DNA from: Deltaproteobacteria bacterium
Lineage (GTDB): Bacteria > Desulfobacterota > Desulfobacteria > Desulfobacterales > Desulfobacteraceae
Direction of reading: 5' to 3'
Length of the DNA stretch: 60,233 bases
Assembly (NCBI GenBank): GCA_013151635.1
Contig: JAADHV010000031.1
Coordinates: 1 to 60,233 of the forward strand
The translations under genes and the position numbers were made by a program. Every line of letters begins with the position of its first letter. Within the stretch, counting starts at the first letter, position 1. Positions 26,817 through 35,091 of this stretch are shown here, in pieces. Under the pieces are notes generated by a model. It did no database searches. It had not been told where the DNA came from and saw only the letters and a program-made list of their open reading frames with translations.

Positions 26817-27620
26817 TTATCCTATTTTGCAGGCAGCCTGTTCATAATCCATCAGCTCGTTGATAACCCGATTCTCCCCGCAAATGGGGCACTCGGGATT
26901 CCGTTCCAGGGAAACTTCCCTGAACTTCGATGCCAGGGCATCAAAGGTTAAGAGGCGATTGGTCAACAAGTCCCCTTTTTCGAGAATAAATTTTATGGCT
27001 TCATTTGCCTGTATGGTCCCGAGAACTCCGGCCATTACTCCTATTACCCCTGCCTGGCTGCAGGAGGGAACAGCATCCAGGGGCGGCGGTTCGATAAATA
27101 AGCACCTGTAGCAGGCTGATTTCCATGGATCTATGGTAATAGTCTGTCCGTAAAATCTTAATATACCCCCATGGGAAAAGGGTTTTTTAGCAAATATGCA
27201 CGCATCGTTAACAAGAAATTTAGCCGGAAAATTGTCTGTTCCGTCAAGGATAAAATCATACTCCTTTATAATACCCAGTATATTATCGGCCGTGAGCATT
27301 TTTTGATAGGTGATAACATTCACATCCGGATTAAGATTGTTGATCTTTTCTTTTGCAGAAAGGACCTTTGGCTTGTCAACATCCTCTGTAAAATGGATAA
27401 CCTGCCTTTGAAGATTGCTTAAATCAACCACATCCCCGTCTGCAATCCCAATGGTCCCGACACCTGCAGCAGCCAGGTATAAAAGGGCAGGAGACCCAAG
27501 GCCCCCCGCTCCTATTACCAATACTTTTGCATTGGATATTTTTATTTGCCCTTCTATGCCGACATCTTTTAAAAGGATATGTCTTGAATATCGTTCAAGC
27601 TGACTGTCCGTGTAATCCAT
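26817..27620 (-). CDS. hcyF: ThiF/MoeB-family adenylyltransferase (HcyF-like)
   Basis: 267 residues from ATG at 27620 (GGAG 6 bases upstream; a TTG at 27632 is too close to it). ATP loop GAGGLGSPALLYLAAAGVG, then DGDVVDLSNLQRQV with the catalytic Arg, GTDNFPAK, and two zinc-type cysteine pairs (CYRC and CPIC). E1-like enzymes of this family adenylate the C-terminal Gly of a ubiquitin-like sulfur carrier. Position between the carrier/MetY genes and HcyD makes the homocysteine pathway the likely role, rather than thiamine or molybdopterin. Confidence 0.82.
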   Translation of the reverse strand: MDYTDSQLERYSRHILLKDVGIEGQIKISNAKVLVIGAGGLGSPALLYLAAAGVGTIGIADGDVVDLSNLQRQVIHFTEDVDKPKVLSAKEKINNLNPDVNVITYQKMLTADNILGIIKEYDFILDGTDNFPAKFLVNDACIFAKKPFSHGGILRFYGQTITIDPWKSACYRCLFIEPPPLDAVPSCSQAGVIGVMAGVLGTIQANEAIKFILEKGDLLTNRLLTFDALASKFREVSLERNPECPICGENRVINELMDYEQAACKIG

Positions 27621-27677
27621 AATACGCTCCAAAAAATTGTGTTAATTATTTATATGCTAACGAATATTAAACTTTTT

Positions 27678-28916
27678 TTAAGTCAAGGATATCAATGCCC
27701 GGTCAATATCCTCCATCAGGTCCCTTGGATCTTCAATCCCCACAGATAATCTGATAAGGCCCTGGGTAACCTCCATATCTTCTTTTTCCTCTAAAGAAAA
27801 ATCTGCGAATATTGTGGATGCCGGATGAATAATCAACGACTTGTTATCATTAATATTGGTGGCCCGCCGTATCAAATTTAAAACATCAATAAATTTAAAG
27901 GCCTCCTTTCTTCCTGCAAGTTCAAAAGAGATAATACCGCCGGCCAGACCATTAAACTGCTCAATTGAGAGATCATAATATTCAGATGATGTTAACCCAG
28001 GATAATTCACTTTTTTAATCTTTGAGCTGTTTTCAAGGAACTGAGCGATTTTTATCGCATTATTGCATGATTTTTTTATTCTCAAAGACAGCGTCTCAAG
28101 ACCCAGTGTCTGGAGGCAGGCTGCCTGGGGAGACATGCAGGACCCAAAATTCCTGTAGACCTCTTTGCGAAGCCGTGCAATAAAAGCAAAAGCTTCAAGA
28201 TCATGATACTTTTTTAGCGCCCGATTGTTGGTCCAGTCATAATTTCCCAGATCAATGATGGCCCCTCCCACACTTGTGGCACCACCTGAAATATATTTTG
28301 TGGTGGAATGAACAACAATATTGGCACCATGTTTTTTAGCATCAAACAGAAAAGGGGTTGTAACAGAGCTGTCAACAACAACAATCAAATCATGCCTTTT
28401 TGCAATCTTTGAAACAATGGAAAAATCAGATACCCTCATCTGGGGATTGGTGATGGTCTCACAAAAAATCATTCGTGTATTTTCATCAATGGCACTTTCA
28501 AGGGCTGACTGATCATTGACATCCACAAATCTTGCCTCAACACCAAACCCCTTAAGCGTCTCTTTTAACAGGGAAAGCGTGTTTCCAAAAAGATATTTGG
28601 AGGCAATTACATTATCTTTGCCGGTTAAAAGTGCAAGAAGTGTATTGGTGATGGCTGCCATGCCCGAAGAAAGCGCTATCCCTGCAAATCCGTTTTCAAG
28701 CAGGCACAAGGTCTGTTCAAACAATTCTACGGTAGGATTTGTGATCCTGGAATAGGTATGCGACGGCTTGCGATGGTTGAATGCATCCTCCATCTGCTGG
28801 GCAGTTTTATAATCAAAAGCAACACCGGCATATACAGGGTACCGTATGCTGTTGTGCACATCTTTCTTTTTGGGTTTCCCATGCAATGCTTTTGTATCAA
28901 ATCTTAATTCATTCAT
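27678..28916 (-). CDS. metY: O-acetylhomoserine sulfhydrylase-like PLP enzyme (MetY)
   Basis: 412 residues of the Cys/Met-metabolism PLP family. The cofactor lysine is in HSTTKYISGG; YSRITNPTVELFEQ, SSGMAAI and VVVDSSVTTPF are the usual neighbours. In this pathway MetY would use the thiocarboxylate of the carrier HcyS, rather than free sulfide, to turn O-acetyl- or O-succinylhomoserine into homocysteine. The alternative names (cystathionine gamma-synthase/lyase) cannot be excluded by sequence alone; the operon favours MetY. Its ATG at 28916 overlaps the carrier stop by 8 bases. Confidence 0.82.
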   Translation of the reverse strand: MNELRFDTKALHGKPKKKDVHNSIRYPVYAGVAFDYKTAQQMEDAFNHRKPSHTYSRITNPTVELFEQTLCLLENGFAGIALSSGMAAITNTLLALLTGKDNVIASKYLFGNTLSLLKETLKGFGVEARFVDVNDQSALESAIDENTRMIFCETITNPQMRVSDFSIVSKIAKRHDLIVVVDSSVTTPFLFDAKKHGANIVVHSTTKYISGGATSVGGAIIDLGNYDWTNNRALKKYHDLEAFAFIARLRKEVYRNFGSCMSPQAACLQTLGLETLSLRIKKSCNNAIKIAQFLENSSKIKKVNYPGLTSSEYYDLSIEQFNGLAGGIISFELAGRKEAFKFIDVLNLIRRATNINDNKSLIIHPASTIFADFSLEEKEDMEVTQGLIRLSVGIEDPRDLMEDIDRALISLT

Positions 28917-29130
28917 ACGAATTTTGTCCTCCGCCCATGAAATATAAAAACTCTACCTGATCGTTTTCCTGTAATTCAATTTGAGCAAAATCATCTCTTT
29001 TAATGATTCTGCCATTGAGTTCCACAGAAACCATTTCAGGTGATTCAACATTCTTTTCTTTTAGAAGAAAATCAATCACTAAGGTTTTTTCCTTTGTCTC
29101 AAATAGCTTCCCGTTAACCATAAGTTTCAT
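28909..29130 (-). CDS. hcyS: Ubiquitin-like sulfur carrier protein with extended tail (HcyS)
   Basis: 73 residues of the ThiS/MoaD fold: MKLMVNGKLFETKEKTLVID, LNGRIIKRDDFAQIEL, and the last strand QVEFLYFMGGG. Sulfur carriers normally end with Gly-Gly, but here GGG is followed by five residues (QNSYE). This matches the HcyS case, where the JAMM protease two genes away trims the tail. ATG at 29130 with AAGGAG 7 bases upstream. Confidence 0.82.
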   Translation of the reverse strand: MKLMVNGKLFETKEKTLVIDFLLKEKNVESPEMVSVELNGRIIKRDDFAQIELQENDQVEFLYFMGGGQNSYE

Positions 29131-29153
29131 TGCAACACTCCTTAATTTTGGTC

Positions 29154-29603
29154 TTATATTTGAAAATCCATGGCTTGGTTTGCCTTAAGCCGGTTTTCCT
29201 CTTCTATAAGATCCTTGAAATTCTTGTTATCAATAATATTTAAAATGGCTTTTTCCACTTCTGAAAAAACCGGCCTGAAAACACAAAAAGACGAAAAATC
29301 ACAGGTTTCGTGTCCTCCCGGATCAATGCAGGAGATAGGCGACACAGAGCCGTCTATATATTTTATAACATCCCCCATGGTTATCCGGTCAGGGGGAATT
29401 TTCAAAAAATAACCGCCATTGGGACCTTTCTTACTCATAATAAATCCACCCTTTTTTAAAAGCAGCAGTACCTGCTCTAAAAATTTTTTAGGAATATCCT
29501 GTTTCTGTGAAATATCTTTAATATGTTCCATTTTATCCGGATAATTTCTTGCGAGGTGTAAAATCACCTTTAACGCATAATCTGTTTTATAAGCGACCTG
29601 CAT
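29154..29603 (-). CDS. Rrf2-family transcriptional regulator
   Basis: 149 residues from ATG at 29603, which has GGAG 5 bases upstream; a longer frame to 29693 adds a non-homologous leader. The N-terminal winged helix is typical (YKTDYALKVILHLARN; KKFLEQVLLLLKKGGFI; KKGPNGGYFLKIPP). Three cysteines (SCIDPGGHETCDFSSFC) stand where IscR-type members bind an Fe-S cluster, so sensing of sulfur or Fe-S status is possible. CymR-like members control cysteine and methionine genes. It is the first gene of the homocysteine operon. Confidence 0.85.
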   Translation of the reverse strand: MQVAYKTDYALKVILHLARNYPDKMEHIKDISQKQDIPKKFLEQVLLLLKKGGFIMSKKGPNGGYFLKIPPDRITMGDVIKYIDGSVSPISCIDPGGHETCDFSSFCVFRPVFSEVEKAILNIIDNKNFKDLIEEENRLKANQAMDFQI

Positions 29604-29624
29604 CTTTTCTCCATGTAGTTTAGT

Positions 29625-29647
29625 TAGTCTATCAATAAAGTAGACTA
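29625..29647 (-). promoter_or_regulatory. Inverted repeat upstream of the rrf2-hcy operon, candidate operator
   Basis: TAGTCTA (29625-29631) and TAGACTA (29641-29647) form a perfect inverted repeat with a 9-base spacer, 22 bases upstream of the Rrf2 start. On the minus strand TTGATAG occurs twice around it. A TTGACT at 29665-29660 could be the -35 box. This position fits autoregulation by the Rrf2 protein. Confidence 0.5.
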
Positions 29648-29866
29648 TCAATATATTAAAGTCAAGTGAAAATTGATCCTCATGAAAAGCCATTCTTGAC
29701 GCATGGTGAAAAAGAGGGTCAGGAGGCCTTTTAACCTTTTCTCTTTAAAAATTAATCTTTAAACGATATTGGAAAAATTCAGGATATCAGGATTCTGTCA
29801 AGCCACCTTTCCCAGGCACTCTTTTCCATCTGCAATGCCTTGAGCATCAGTGCAGGTGTCTTTTTA

Positions 29867-30301
29867 TCATTGGGTCTGATCTTTATCGTAGATGGCGAAT
29901 CCGATCTGAAGATAAGGCCTGTCCACGCTTCTATGTATCAAAGGGCAATGGTCAAGGCCTTTAGGGATAAAAATCGCACAGGTTCTGGTGAGCATGTGTT
30001 TTTCATCACCCAGCTGCATTTCAAGTTCTGCACCCAGATTGGAAGGATTCTTCGGGTCTGAACCCACAAAACATAAAACCGTATCAAAATCATGAAAATG
30101 AGTCAACTCTACAGGATCAGGATCAGGAATTGTAAAATGCCATCCTATATCGACAAGCATGGGGCAACCTTTCACAAGACTTGCGTTCATAAAGATTTCA
30201 TTCGGAAAGGTAACCCCTTTTATTCCTTCCCCCTGGGAACTATCAGGATCAGCAACCATGGGATTGCTGATGATATATTTTCCATATTTACTGTCAGCCA
30301 A
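29867..30301 (-). CDS. Cupin-like protein of unknown function
   Basis: 144 residues from TTG at 30301 (GGGAG 10 bases upstream). It has the pattern of a small beta-barrel cupin: a first metal-type segment LTHFHDFDT and a later GLDHCPLIH, each with histidines. The N-terminus NPMVADPDSSQGEGIKGVTFP is not recognised. It is the last gene of the TRAP/aminotransferase operon, 76 bp after the second aminotransferase. It may bind a small molecule or metal in that pathway; no function can be claimed. Confidence 0.6.
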   Translation of the reverse strand: MADSKYGKYIISNPMVADPDSSQGEGIKGVTFPNEIFMNASLVKGCPMLVDIGWHFTIPDPDPVELTHFHDFDTVLCFVGSDPKNPSNLGAELEMQLGDEKHMLTRTCAIFIPKGLDHCPLIHRSVDRPYLQIGFAIYDKDQTQ

Positions 30302-30377
30302 ATCTTTAACACTCCCTCTTTTTGTTCAACGAAATCATAGGAACCGGGCAAATAATCATATAACCAAACTTCTTTTG

Positions 30378-31766
30378 TTAGACGTTAATACCGCTAAGGA
30401 CCTCAAGAAGTATATCAGATGCCTTCTCTAAATATTGTTTAGGAATTGTGAGGGGCGGCATGAACCTGAGAACATTCCCGTTTCGGCCGCACGGCACCAT
30501 GATAACACCATTGCTCATCATTCCCATTATGACTTGTCCCATGAGGTCCGCATCAAAAGGTTCCCTGGTTTTCCTGTCTTTGACCAGTTCAATCCCGATC
30601 ATAAAACCCCTGCCGCGAACATCACCAATACATTCAACTTTCTCTGCACCTTTACGGATTCTTTTCAGGGTCTGCTCACCCAGTTTGGCAACTCTGTTAA
30701 TCAGTTCAAAATTATTCCCGGTGATAATATCGATGTTTGTCATGCATACCGCTGCTGAAACGCCATTTGCGGCAAAGGTATTTGGCTGGGAACCGTCTGC
30801 TATTTTTCGGGCAAGGTCTTTTCTCATGGAAAGACCCGCCATTGGTACGTCACCTCCCATTCCTTTTCCAAATGTAAGCATATCAGGCTCAACACCACTG
30901 TGCTCAATGGCCCACATCTTACCGGAACGTCCGGCCCCTGACTGTACCTCGTCAGCAATAAAAAGTGCCCCGTGTTTTTCACAAGCAGCCTTTAACTTTT
31001 GAAAAAATTCAGGATTCGGGGCAAGATATCCACCTTCACCCTGCTGGGCCTCTATGATCACAGCGCCCACATCATCGGCAGCAGTATAGGGTGTGTTCAA
31101 AAGATAATCCACATAATCTGCACACATTTCTTCACATTTTTTCTGAGTCTTTGTGCCAAAGCAGCATCGATAAAAATAGGGATAAGGTGCATGGATGACA
31201 CCGGGGATAAAAGGCCCGAAGTCTTTCCTGTACTGATCTCCCGTGGTCAGGGAACCGCAGCCGCAATGAACGCCATGATACGCACCATGAAAAGCGATAA
31301 TCTGGGATCTGCCAGTGATCTTTCGCACAAACTTAATCGCAGATTCAAGGGCGCTGGAACCCGATTGGGTGAAGTAAGTGATACAATTATCCCTTAACCC
31401 CGGGGGCATGATGCCTGATATTTTTTTGGCAAGCAGAAGGCGCAGTGAACTGCTGCAGTCACTGCCGTGCATCAGCTTATTTGACTGTTTCTGAATAGCC
31501 TCCACAACCCTGGGATGCCGCCTTCCAACGGAGTTCACAGCAACACCTGCAGTGATATCAATATACAGGTTGCCATCCGGATCTTTCACAGTTGAACCGA
31601 AACCGTCATCAAAGACAAAGGGAAATCTGCCGGCACCTCTTGCCATGGATTCAAACTCAGGAGCCTGCTGAAGCTGTTTAAGGCTTTTTGGGCCCGGAAC
31701 AGAATCCGTTATTATTTCAGGGGCACCCGGGAAGGACAATTTTTCAAGATCAGATTCCTTAATCAT
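30378..31766 (-). CDS. Class III aminotransferase (GabT-like), second copy
   Basis: 462 residues. The PLP enzyme core is intact: YTQSGSSALESAIKF-type phosphate loop, FIADEVQSG with the PLP Asp, and the Schiff-base lysine in TFGKGMGGD. A Cys-rich stretch (YRCCFGTKTQKKCEEMC) lies between the core motifs and has an equivalent in the other aminotransferase of the operon. The family moves amino groups from omega-amino acids or amines (4-aminobutyrate, beta-alanine, taurine, diamines) to a keto acid. It is separated from the TRAP permease by 30 bp. Confidence 0.85.
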   Translation of the reverse strand: MIKESDLEKLSFPGAPEIITDSVPGPKSLKQLQQAPEFESMARGAGRFPFVFDDGFGSTVKDPDGNLYIDITAGVAVNSVGRRHPRVVEAIQKQSNKLMHGSDCSSSLRLLLAKKISGIMPPGLRDNCITYFTQSGSSALESAIKFVRKITGRSQIIAFHGAYHGVHCGCGSLTTGDQYRKDFGPFIPGVIHAPYPYFYRCCFGTKTQKKCEEMCADYVDYLLNTPYTAADDVGAVIIEAQQGEGGYLAPNPEFFQKLKAACEKHGALFIADEVQSGAGRSGKMWAIEHSGVEPDMLTFGKGMGGDVPMAGLSMRKDLARKIADGSQPNTFAANGVSAAVCMTNIDIITGNNFELINRVAKLGEQTLKRIRKGAEKVECIGDVRGRGFMIGIELVKDRKTREPFDADLMGQVIMGMMSNGVIMVPCGRNGNVLRFMPPLTIPKQYLEKASDILLEVLSGINV

Positions 31767-31796
31767 TGTATTACTCCTTTATATTTCTTTTTTAAG

Positions 31797-33098
31797 TTAC
31801 ATCATTTTATCAGGCAGCCATAAGGCCAGTTGTGGAAAAATCATTACAAATATCAGGACAATTAACTGCATGATCACGAAAGGCGGCACTGACCGCCAGA
31901 TGTCCCGTGTCGAAATATCAGGCGGGGCAACCCCTTTCATCATTATCAATGCCCATCCAAAAGGCGGTGTCAGATACGCCACCTGCATATTGAGAATAAA
32001 AACAATTGAAAACCAGATAGGATCAAACCCAAGCACGACGGCAATGGGAACAAAAATTGGTGCACAGACTGTGACAACGGCATAGTCATCCATGAACATG
32101 CCCAGAACAAGAAGGATTAACTGCATAAAAGCTAAAATAACCCATCGGTTGATATTTAAACTGCTGATCAGCTCGGTTACAAGAGATTGCGCCCCCTGGC
32201 TGGTATAGAAAACACTGAATAGAGTGGCACCAATCAGAATCCAGAAAACCATTCCGGTGATGGACATTGTTTGACGGCAGGATTCCCACATCACCTTCCA
32301 GGATAGTTTTTTAAGAAGTATGCAAATCAGAAATGCCCCTGCCGCACCGACTCCGGCCGCCTCGGTCGGCGTGGCGATACCAAAAAAAATGGACCCTAAC
32401 ACAAGGACAATCAACAATGCGGGCAGCAGGATATCTTTCAGGGATGAGAGTCTTAATTGCCATGTCACTTTTTCTTTTAATGACGGCGCATATTCAGGTT
32501 TAGTACGGCATTGAACGGTAATATATAATACATACAAGGAAGCTGTGATAAGTCCGGGAACAAAACCGGCTAAAAAAAGTTTTCCTATTGAAATTCTGGC
32601 AATATATGCAAAAATAATCATGATAATACTGGGGGGGATTATTGTTCCTAAAACACCACCGGCCATAACTGACCCCAGGGCCAGGGATTTGTCATAGGAT
32701 TGACTCAGCATGGCAGGAACCGCAATAAGCCCCATGGTTAGAATACCTGGGCCAAAACCGCCGCACATGGCCAGCGCCACGCAGACGCCGATTGAAACAA
32801 TGGCTAATCCGCCACGGATACCTGATATCCAGTACCCGAGCGACTTGAACATACGATCCGATATACCCGAATGAAGTAAAAAATTCCCCATGAGTAAAAA
32901 CAAGGGAATCGTAATAAGATTCGGATCCGTAATCTGCTTGTAAGTAGTGGTGGCAACAATGAACAGCGTGTTTGAACCTTCCAGGACATACGTTAAAAGA
33001 ACCGTAATGCCACCAAAGGCAAACGCCACGGGAACACCAAGGATAAGAAGGACTATAAGCCCGCCGAACAGTAACAGGGTAACCACTTCAATACTCAT
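31797..33098 (-). CDS. dctM: TRAP transporter large permease (DctM)
   Basis: 433 residues with about twelve hydrophobic segments. The family pattern is clear: VPVAFAFGG near the start, NLITIPLFLLMG, GGVLGTIIPPSIIMIIFAY, TPTEAAGVGA and the C-terminal PPFGWALIMMKG. Together with the small permease and periplasmic receptor it forms a sodium-driven importer in the inner membrane. It lies after the DctQ gene with 38 bp between them. Confidence 0.9.
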   Translation of the reverse strand: MSIEVVTLLLFGGLIVLLILGVPVAFAFGGITVLLTYVLEGSNTLFIVATTTYKQITDPNLITIPLFLLMGNFLLHSGISDRMFKSLGYWISGIRGGLAIVSIGVCVALAMCGGFGPGILTMGLIAVPAMLSQSYDKSLALGSVMAGGVLGTIIPPSIIMIIFAYIARISIGKLFLAGFVPGLITASLYVLYITVQCRTKPEYAPSLKEKVTWQLRLSSLKDILLPALLIVLVLGSIFFGIATPTEAAGVGAAGAFLICILLKKLSWKVMWESCRQTMSITGMVFWILIGATLFSVFYTSQGAQSLVTELISSLNINRWVILAFMQLILLVLGMFMDDYAVVTVCAPIFVPIAVVLGFDPIWFSIVFILNMQVAYLTPPFGWALIMMKGVAPPDISTRDIWRSVPPFVIMQLIVLIFVMIFPQLALWLPDKMM

Positions 33099-33136
33099 AA
33101 AAATTAATTTCCTTATTTATCTGTAAATGACGGTAA

Positions 33137-33628
33137 TTAGTCTTTGTTTTTTGAAAGAACATAAATGCCTTCCAGGAAAAACAATATGGCGGCAACGGGG
33201 ATTAAGATCTTTAATGGATATAAAGGAATCCTGAATGCGCCATTGGCTGTTTCGCGGGCCAGCCATGAATTCTGTCCCATCCAGGCTCCCTGCCAGATCA
33301 ATACCCCCATAAAACAGATAAAAGACAGCAAGGCTAACAAATTTGCGATTTGTTTTATTCTTTTTGAAAATAAATTATGAAAAATTTCTATTCTGATATG
33401 AGTATCCTTTGACATGGCATAAATTCCGGCAAAAAGGATATAAACTCCAAAAATCTGTCTGCTCAGCGGCCAGACCCAGATGGTAGGGCTGTTAAATACA
33501 TACCGCAAAATTACTTCAGTGGTTGTAAAGAACATGATAACAATAATCAATATACTCAGACCATCGCCTATCTTCCTGTTTATCATGTCAATAAAATTGA
33601 AAAAAGATTTTATACCCTTTCTCATCAC
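33137..33628 (-). CDS. dctQ: TRAP transporter small permease (DctQ)
   Basis: 163 residues with four membrane helices, the DctQ layout (LIIVIMFFTTTEVILRYVFN; a tryptophan-containing SPTIWVWPLSRQIFG; IRIEIFH; a last hydrophobic helix near 135-155). It forms the membrane complex with DctM. Confidence 0.88.
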   Translation of the reverse strand: MMRKGIKSFFNFIDMINRKIGDGLSILIIVIMFFTTTEVILRYVFNSPTIWVWPLSRQIFGVYILFAGIYAMSKDTHIRIEIFHNLFSKRIKQIANLLALLSFICFMGVLIWQGAWMGQNSWLARETANGAFRIPLYPLKILIPVAAILFFLEGIYVLSKNKD

Positions 33629-33711
33629 CTGTTCCTTTTTTTTTGAAATTTAAAACCGGGAGTATTCGGCCTCCCGGGTTCAAACTTTTCTTGCACTTAA
33701 TTGCAAGAATG

Positions 33712-34767
33712 CTATTTAACACCTCTCCATTTTTTTATCATTTTAATGGCTTTTGCAGATGCAGCATCTCTTTTTGCTACTTCATCCCAGATTTTATATG
33801 CTATTTTTTTATGCCTTTCTACAGTCTCCGGATTCACCACACTTTCTTTGAGAGTGCCGGCTGCAACCATCTTCTCTGCATTCTCAAATTCCTTGCCATA
33901 GCCTTTCACGGTAGCAAACCAATAATTTTTTGCTGCCTTTTCAAGTGCCCTTTTTAACTCATCAGGAAGAGAATTCCATGATTTGTCATTGACAAGCATA
34001 TGGCCGATAACATCATCATTATCCCCGGCCTTCACCCAATACGGAGCAACTTCATTCCATTTAAGACCTGATATGGCGCTTACATCCCATTGAGCAGCGT
34101 CAAGTGTGCCTAACTTTAATGCCATATATGTCTCGCCACCGGAGACATAGGTGCCTCTTGCACCGATCATGTTGTGGAACTTTGTATATATCCCTTCATC
34201 CCTGATTTTTACACCCTTCCAGTCATCGTATGTATCTAACGGTTTGGTTGAGAGGACAAAAGGTCCGCCATAGGTGTGCATATCCAGCCAGTAAAGTCCA
34301 TGCTTGCCATATTCCTGTCTTAAAAGATCGACAAACCCGCTTTTATAATAAAAATCGCGTATGGCCCGGGCTTTAGCATCAAAGGTATCTGCTTCACTTA
34401 TGGTATAGGCAAAAGGGAGCCCGAATTCAATCTCTCCTACAGGGACAATACCACCCCAGAAAGCACCCATACAATGCAGGATATCAAGCACGCCTCTCTG
34501 GGTGGATTCAAACAATTGTTCCAGAGGGACAATTTCACCATCTGCAAAAACAGTAATTAACAGCCTGCCATTGCTGAATTTTTTGACATCTGATGCAAAC
34601 CCCTTTAAAAGTTCAAAGGACAAATCTCCATGTGGATAACCGGATTGAAGTTTCCATCTGTATATTTTTTTATCAGATGCGATTGAAGAACCTATTGTAA
34701 AAATACTGCAAAAAAGCAAAATCAATAGGAATAAAGCTAATTTTTTAAAATTCGTTTTTCCTGTCAT
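33712..34767 (-). CDS. dctP: TRAP transporter substrate-binding protein (DctP)
   Basis: 351 residues from ATG at 34767 (AAGGAG just upstream; a longer frame to 34815 has no such signal). Signal peptide with hydrophobic core near 10-27, cleaved about after SSIAS. The mature protein has DctP features: YRWKLQSGYPHGD, FADGEIVPLEQLFESTQRG, KGVKIRDEG with the substrate-carboxylate-binding Arg region, and GGETYMALKLGTLDAAQWD. The segment WLDMHTYGGPFVLSTKPL may shape specificity. The ligand is likely an organic acid or zwitterion, but is unknown. Confidence 0.88.
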   Translation of the reverse strand: MTGKTNFKKLALFLLILLFCSIFTIGSSIASDKKIYRWKLQSGYPHGDLSFELLKGFASDVKKFSNGRLLITVFADGEIVPLEQLFESTQRGVLDILHCMGAFWGGIVPVGEIEFGLPFAYTISEADTFDAKARAIRDFYYKSGFVDLLRQEYGKHGLYWLDMHTYGGPFVLSTKPLDTYDDWKGVKIRDEGIYTKFHNMIGARGTYVSGGETYMALKLGTLDAAQWDVSAISGLKWNEVAPYWVKAGDNDDVIGHMLVNDKSWNSLPDELKRALEKAAKNYWFATVKGYGKEFENAEKMVAAGTLKESVVNPETVERHKKIAYKIWDEVAKRDAASAKAIKMIKKWRGVK

Positions 34768-34845
34768 TTTTTTCTCCTTGGCTTTGTTAAATTTATTAAA
34801 ATTAAAGCAAATCAATTTTACCGGCTTAAACGAATAACAGCTTAA

Positions 34846-35091
34846 TCACCCTCCGGAAATCAATGGGAAAAAGTTGATAGTCTGTCCATCCGTAAGAAGA
34901 CTATCACGTTGCAGGGAATTTTTCCCATTACTTATAGAACCGATATGAGACAGCGGTATCTGCAAATCTTTCAAAATATCCTCTGGTGTTGCACCATCAG
35001 GCAAATCAACACTCATGCCTTTTTTATAGTCGTAACCAGGCACCTTTAGACCCAAAGTGCCAAAAAGACGGATAGTCAGCCGTATGGTCAT
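34846..35091 (-). CDS. MoaD/ThiS-like sulfur carrier protein
   Basis: 81 residues, beta-grasp fold, ending exactly in Gly-Gly (FFPLISGG) as active sulfur carriers do; compare the extended tail of the HcyS protein. MoaD-like genes often sit beside AOR genes, where they help make the dithiolene of the tungstopterin. The AOR gene of this operon lies two genes upstream. Its start directly follows the aminotransferase stop with no gap, suggesting coupled translation. Confidence 0.82.
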   Translation of the reverse strand: MTIRLTIRLFGTLGLKVPGYDYKKGMSVDLPDGATPEDILKDLQIPLSHIGSISNGKNSLQRDSLLTDGQTINFFPLISGG

